Source: an uncultured Latescibacterota bacterium (GTDB lineage: Bacteria; Latescibacterota; UBA2968; UBA8231). From it: DNA of 64,000 nucleotides. Shown here one piece after another: positions 60,288 through 64,000 of the stretch. Both the position numbers and the translations under genes were made by a program. Within the stretch, counting starts at the first letter, position 1. Every line of letters starts with the position of its first letter. Under the pieces are notes generated by a model, which did not search any database, was not told the origin of the DNA, and was given only the letters and a program-made list of their open reading frames with translations. The stretch spans positions 1,364,001 to 1,428,000 of the forward strand of contig OY282352.1 of NCBI GenBank assembly GCA_958295495.1, in the 5' to 3' direction.

Positions 60288-61019
60288 ATGATCGTCGAAG
60301 AAGTACGGCTGTGGAAATTGACTCGCCGCCACGTGCGCGAGCGGTTGGAACAGGGCCTGATCAAAGGGGCGATTCTGCCCACCGGCAGCACTGAGCAGCA
60401 CAACGAGCACTTGGCAATGGAGCACGATACCGCCAGCGCGGCGCATGTGGCGCACCAAGCGGCTTTGCAGCTCTATCCGCAAGTGGTGGTGGCCACGCCC
60501 CTGTCCATAGGCATATCCGAGCACTGGATGGAGTTCCCCGGCACCTTGAGCCTGCGGCCAGAGACCTTCTTTACCGTGGCCTACGACGTGTGCGAGTCGC
60601 TCAAGCGGCACGGGATTGAGCACGTCCTGATATGCAATGGCCACGCCGGCAACGGCCCCTTAGGCGGCCAAGTCGAGGACTTCAGCAAGCGGTTGGGCAT
60701 GGACGTGCAGTTTTATTCGTATTGGGCGGCGTATTCGCAAGAGCTGGTTGCCCAAGTGCTGGAGTCGGGGGACTGCCCGGCGCACGCGGCCGAGTTTGAG
60801 ACCTCGTTTGCCATGGCGGCGTTTCCCGAGAACGTGCAGTGGAAGGGGGTTGATTACGAGGGGGCCAATCTCCAGATACAGAGCGAAAGCTACGCCCCAC
60901 GCGACCCAGTGTACTTTGAGGCGGGCCGCGACTTGGCCACGCCCAAGAAAGGCCGGGTGATGGCCGATGTGGCCATTGACTGGGTCGCCGCTAAGATGCA
61001 GGCGATGATCGGCGCGTAG
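60288..61019 (+). CDS. Creatininase family protein
   Basis: 243 residues. Metal-binding motifs of the family: PTGSTEQHNEHLAMEHDT (about 25-42), the ICNGHAGN loop, and HAAEFETS with Glu and His near residue 170. Family enzymes hydrolyse cyclic amides or N-formyl compounds such as creatinine or the riboflavin precursor. The substrate is unknown. Such genes are abundant in Latescibacterota-type genomes. Confidence 0.92.
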   Translation: MIVEEVRLWKLTRRHVRERLEQGLIKGAILPTGSTEQHNEHLAMEHDTASAAHVAHQAALQLYPQVVVATPLSIGISEHWMEFPGTLSLRPETFFTVAYDVCESLKRHGIEHVLICNGHAGNGPLGGQVEDFSKRLGMDVQFYSYWAAYSQELVAQVLESGDCPAHAAEFETSFAMAAFPENVQWKGVDYEGANLQIQSESYAPRDPVYFEAGRDLATPKKGRVMADVAIDWVAAKMQAMIGA

Positions 61020-61224
61020 GGAGGGACGATGAACTGCACTTCTCCCTAAGTCGCTAGAGCCGATATTGCTGAAACGGGTTGCGAGGCTGGATACCGACTC
61101 GATGGTGGTCGCGGACTCCAGTGCTAGCTCGGCCAGCATCACATCGTTGGGGGCTCCTTGACAAAGATATTGACCGCAAGGTACTTGTTGGTGACCTCAA
61201 CCCAAAATAGGAAGGAGAGGTGCT
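61020..61224. other. Intergenic region with degenerate fragments of neighbouring genes
   Basis: No intact gene. The 15-mer gccgatattgctgaa near 61055 recurs in the following coiled-coil gene. A stretch at about 61118-61155 resembles the 3' part of the secreted-protein gene ending at 61926. The region may be a relic of local duplication. Confidence 0.35.
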
Positions 61225-61509
61225 ATGACGGAGCTTACGGAGCGAGTTGCAAGGCTCGAAGGAGCCTATGACCATCTGGCCACCAAAGCCGATATTGCTG
61301 AACTCAAAGCTGCCACTCAAGCCGATATTGCTGAACTCAAAGTAGCTACAAAGGAAGATATACAGGCATTGAACGCCGACTTGACGGAAAAAATCGGGAC
61401 TGTGGAGAAAGAGATCGCCGAATTAAAAGGCAGTGCCAAAACATTAGCACTGGCCATTAGCGTCGGGCTAGTTGTAGTTCAGCTTATTCTTAAATACGCC
61501 CTCCCATAG
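61225..61509 (+). CDS. Small coiled-coil tail-anchored membrane protein
   Basis: 94 residues: a coiled coil with ADIAELK-type repeats (about 19-66), then one C-terminal membrane helix (about 74-92). Start ATG after GGAGAGG. The family look is that of DUF1640/CCDC90-like small proteins. Function unknown. It is followed 44 bases later by a second gene of the same architecture. Confidence 0.65.
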   Translation: MTELTERVARLEGAYDHLATKADIAELKAATQADIAELKVATKEDIQALNADLTEKIGTVEKEIAELKGSAKTLALAISVGLVVVQLILKYALP

Positions 61510-61553
61510 CCGCATCCCTTGTGCCTTGGCCCACCCACACAAGGAGACCCGAC

Positions 61554-61841
61554 ATGCAGCAGCAGCCCCCCGAACTGAACCCCGACCCGCTGACCGGGCT
61601 TGTCGCCGAGTTATCCAAGCGGTTAGACAGCATCGAGCGTAGGCTTGACGGCATTGAGCGCCGTCTTGACCGCGTCGAGGCCCACCAGCGCGAGGACATC
61701 GCCGCCTTGCGGCAGGATATGCGGCAGGACATCGCCGCCTTGCGGCGGGAACACCGCCGTGACTTCCGCTGGGTTATCGGCATTCAGCTAACAACGCTAA
61801 TCGCACTGGGTACGCTGATCTTGACCCGCTTGCCCGGATAG
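61554..61841 (+). CDS. Second small coiled-coil tail-anchored membrane protein
   Basis: 95 residues from the ATG at 61554 after AAGGAG. The coiled coil holds repeats SIERRLDGIERRLDRVE and EDIAALRQDMRQDIAALR, followed by one C-terminal membrane helix (about 75-92). Same layout as the preceding gene but with different sequence. No function is known. Confidence 0.65.
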   Translation: MQQQPPELNPDPLTGLVAELSKRLDSIERRLDGIERRLDRVEAHQREDIAALRQDMRQDIAALRREHRRDFRWVIGIQLTTLIALGTLILTRLPG

Positions 61842-61862
61842 CCATCGCCCCTACTTCTAAAA

Positions 61863-61898
61863 CAAACGCCCTGCTCCCCGAAGGAAGCAGGGCGTTTG
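61863..61898. terminator. Strong terminator-like hairpin between convergent genes
   Basis: caaacgccctgc (61863-61874) pairs perfectly with gcagggcgtttg (61887-61898), a 12-bp stem with a 12-base loop. T-rich sequence follows on the minus strand. Located between the convergent small membrane gene and the secreted-protein gene. Confidence 0.85.
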
Positions 61899-61925
61899 CA
61901 TACCCTGAAGAAGCTGTCGCAGCTC

Positions 61926-62840
61926 TTAGTAAGCGGCCTTGATCTGACCCCAGCTCACGTCCTCGACCGAGGTCATGGCCTCTCCGGCCTCTTCCAGCGA
62001 AGGCTCCATCTCGGCCAGCACCACGTCGTTGGTGGCCGTGCAGCAGTTCTCTGGAGACATAGTCCAGAATCCCTGATAGCTTTCGAGCGCACACTCGGTG
62101 CAAGCCTCGTCGAAGTCGCCCACGGTCATCGACGTGTGGATGATCTCGTTTTCCGCGAGATCGAAAACCACAGCCTGATCAGGGGTGGCCGACGCGTCGT
62201 TGGGCAACGCGATGATCGGCGTGATGGCTAGCTCGTAATAATAGGTACTCTCGCCGAACTGCTCGCCATCGTAGCCCCAGCCAAAGTCCACCCATTCGCT
62301 GCCGTCAACCAGCCATTCGAGCGCACTCACCGGGCGGTAAAACTGATAGGCCCCTTCAACCGGCGGCACGGCCCACTTGTAGCTAAAGTTGTTGGCCGGC
62401 TCGCCTTCGAGGTTGTGCTCCTCGGTCGGCGTGTGGTCCGGGTTGACCTCTATTTCCCAAGCGTCGTCCTGCCAGAAAGCCGAGGGATTTTCGCGGTCTA
62501 GGTTGTGGACGTTGTCGAAGACCTCGGACATGTAGTAGAGCTTGTTCGCGCTCTCGTTCCAGCCGATGAGGTGGCGGATGTTGATGTCGCTGACATCGAT
62601 CTCGCCGCGGCCCACGGGCTGGATGTCGGCCACTGGCGAATAGAGGCGGTCGTTGCGGATCGTGTACGGATCGATCGGCACGACGTCCCAGTCCGACAGG
62701 TCGCCGTCCATGGTGGGGACGAGGTTGTCGGGGAACTGCACGGCGAAGTAGAGCTCGCCGGGAGGCGCGTGGCCAAAGGACGTACCGCACAAGCCCATGA
62801 CCAAAGCTGCCGCTAAAACGAATTTGGTCCGCTTTTGCAT
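61926..62840 (-). CDS. Secreted protein with carbohydrate-binding (CBM9/DOMON-like) fold
   Basis: 304 residues; a strong Shine-Dalgarno (AAGGAGG) lies about nine bases before the ATG. Signal peptide 1-23. The core has DGDLSDWDVVPIDPYTI at the start and QDDAWEIEVNPDHT later, the pattern of CBM9-like domains (Trp-Asp pair, then a strand with DDAWEI). Cysteines cluster near residues 245-270 (CTECALES, NCCTATND) and may form disulfides. Probably binds sugar or polysaccharide outside the cell. Monocistronic with its own terminator. Confidence 0.72.
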   Translation of the reverse strand: MQKRTKFVLAAALVMGLCGTSFGHAPPGELYFAVQFPDNLVPTMDGDLSDWDVVPIDPYTIRNDRLYSPVADIQPVGRGEIDVSDINIRHLIGWNESANKLYYMSEVFDNVHNLDRENPSAFWQDDAWEIEVNPDHTPTEEHNLEGEPANNFSYKWAVPPVEGAYQFYRPVSALEWLVDGSEWVDFGWGYDGEQFGESTYYYELAITPIIALPNDASATPDQAVVFDLAENEIIHTSMTVGDFDEACTECALESYQGFWTMSPENCCTATNDVVLAEMEPSLEEAGEAMTSVEDVSWGQIKAAY

Positions 62841-62960
62841 AGCGAAAATCCCTCCTTAGGAGAAGTGAGAAATGCTGTATAAACAAATGTTTACACAAAT
62901 TTTACAGCGCACTTGATACGCGCTTAATGCCTCAATGAATAAGCAACTCAACGCCGTTTG

Positions 62961-64000
62961 TCAATACGCGACCGCGAGGATGCCGGCGCGTTCCTCTTTC
63001 TCTTCTAATTGCAGCCGCCAGATATAGGTGCCCGGGGGCACGAGCTGCTGATCGGCGGCGCGGCCGTCCCAGCGATGGGCGAATTCGCCGCTGCGAGCGG
63101 CGACGGGCGGCAGCTCGACCACGAGTTGGCCAGCGAGGTTGTAGATCGCCAGCCGCACCGGCCGGCTAGCGGTGACTTCGCGCAGCTTGTAGGCGATTTC
63201 CAAGGTCTCGTTCAGCCCGTCGCCATTCGGGGTAAGCGGGTTGGAAGTCACCGCAATATCGACGAGGAGCCGGCCGCCGACGGGCGTGTTGACGGCGAGC
63301 CCGTCGCCCGAAAAGCGAAAGGTGGCGTTGCCCGGGCGAATTTGCTGTTTGATCTGGTCGGGGTCGTTGCTGTCGAAGACCCAGCCCGAAAACTCGGTGC
63401 CAAAGCGCAAGACCGGCACCACAAAGCGCACTTCGAGCTGCTTGAAGCTGTCGTCTTCGCCTTGCAGGCGGGGGAAGGACACCACGAGGCGGTCGGCTTG
63501 GATGTCTGGAACAAAGGCGTCCAGATCAAGTTCGGTGCCGTCGCGTTTGACCACAGAGATGGCTTGGACTTGGGCGTGGGTGCGGATTTCCAGCCGGTCA
63601 AATCCGGTGTCCTCGGCACTGAATTCCGGCCGGACGATGTACGTAAACTCCCTCGGCGCGAAGGAATCAACGGCAATGGGCCACACCTCGCCGAGGATTT
63701 CGCGGGCGGCCGGTGCATTGCCGAATTGGAGCGTGAATGCGCGGATGCGGGGCGCGGTGGTAAAGGTGGAGAACAGGCGAAAGGAGAGCTGGATGTAGCG
63801 GCTCGGCCCGGGCGACAAAAGCGGCGTACCGTCGCGCCACGCCGCGGCCGGCCCAGTGCTGTCGCGCAAGCCCGCGGCAAAGTCGTAGGGCGGCGACCAG
63901 AAGCTCCAGTTGTCGGTGTCGTCCGCAGTGGGCAGGCGGCCGGACGGGTCGAGTTTTTCATAGGCGGCCAAGGTAATGGGGCGGATGTCGCCATTGATGT
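62961..64000 (-). CDS. Secreted protein with FlgD-like C-terminal domain (5' end off the window)
   Basis: The minus frame is open from the right edge to a stop at 62961, so the N-terminus is missing. The C-terminal domain, SNPLTPNGDGLNETLEIAY, then VRLAIYNLAGQLVVEL and PPGTYIWRLQLE, is an FlgD/gliding-motility-type Ig domain used as a T9SS sorting or anchoring region. Before it is a beta-rich region with repeated VVPVLRFGTEFSGWVF-like strands. Cell-surface or secreted role; function unknown. Confidence 0.75.
   Translation of the reverse strand, partial: INGDIRPITLAAYEKLDPSGRLPTADDTDNWSFWSPPYDFAAGLRDSTGPAAAWRDGTPLLSPGPSRYIQLSFRLFSTFTTAPRIRAFTLQFGNAPAAREILGEVWPIAVDSFAPREFTYIVRPEFSAEDTGFDRLEIRTHAQVQAISVVKRDGTELDLDAFVPDIQADRLVVSFPRLQGEDDSFKQLEVRFVVPVLRFGTEFSGWVFDSNDPDQIKQQIRPGNATFRFSGDGLAVNTPVGGRLLVDIAVTSNPLTPNGDGLNETLEIAYKLREVTASRPVRLAIYNLAGQLVVELPPVAARSGEFAHRWDGRAADQQLVPPGTYIWRLQLEEKEERAGILAVAY

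Noticed and set aside
1..64000. DGR reverse transcriptase or template repeat in the window
   Set aside because: No open frame shows the reverse-transcriptase xxDD box, and I saw no second copy of the variable-region sequence.

Overview
The window is a GC-rich bacterial chromosome segment. It encodes a SprA-like outer-membrane protein of the type IX secretion system (T9SS), proteins with FlgD-like/T9SS sorting domains, an LptF/LptG pair, phytanoyl-CoA dioxygenase, creatininase and Gfo/Idh/MocA enzymes. This points to a Gram-negative member of the FCB superphylum; Latescibacterota or a close relative is my best guess, from gene content only.

Layout. 1-7982: a partial S55-type peptidase lipoprotein, a feoA-feoB-small membrane protein operon, then a minus-strand block (HhH/ComEA-like, PilM-like, a repeat-rich membrane protein, coaD, dprA) that looks like DNA uptake or pilus functions. 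8017-14337: the giant SprA-like gene. 14754-21736: lptF and lptG, split by a 4.6-kb insert with a short duplication at its two ends. The insert carries a 1031-residue secreted multidomain protein whose C-terminus looks like a diversity-generating retroelement (DGR) variable region, and a PD-(D/E)XK Rpn-like protein. 21795-27320: a helical-repeat protein, a lipoprotein, selA and a six-LysM amidase. 27482-34481: an oxidoreductase and SDR pair, an ATP-grasp-like gene, larE, def, tRNA-Asp, a class I aldolase and a PhyH dioxygenase.

34478-53808 is a peptide ABC transporter operon (substrate-binding protein, dppB, dppC, dppD, dppF, minus strand) invaded by defence genes. A restriction endonuclease and an HTH-fused methyltransferase sit after dppF. 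A 10.7-kb island separates dppC from dppD and is bracketed by 166-bp direct repeats. It holds a PLD-SNF2 helicase, an Eco57I-like methylase, a PIN toxin, a DprA-like protein, an AbiJ-like protein and an AbiE pair whose toxin is decayed.

53929-64000 holds a PII regulator, a DUF262+HEPN defence pair, a class III aminotransferase, a PurF-like enzyme, secreted proteins, a creatininase, two small coiled-coil membrane proteins and a partial secreted protein with an FlgD-like tail.

The most interesting signals are the putative DGR target (no reverse transcriptase or template repeat seen in the window), the two insertions with preserved duplications, and the methylase/PLD-helicase island.
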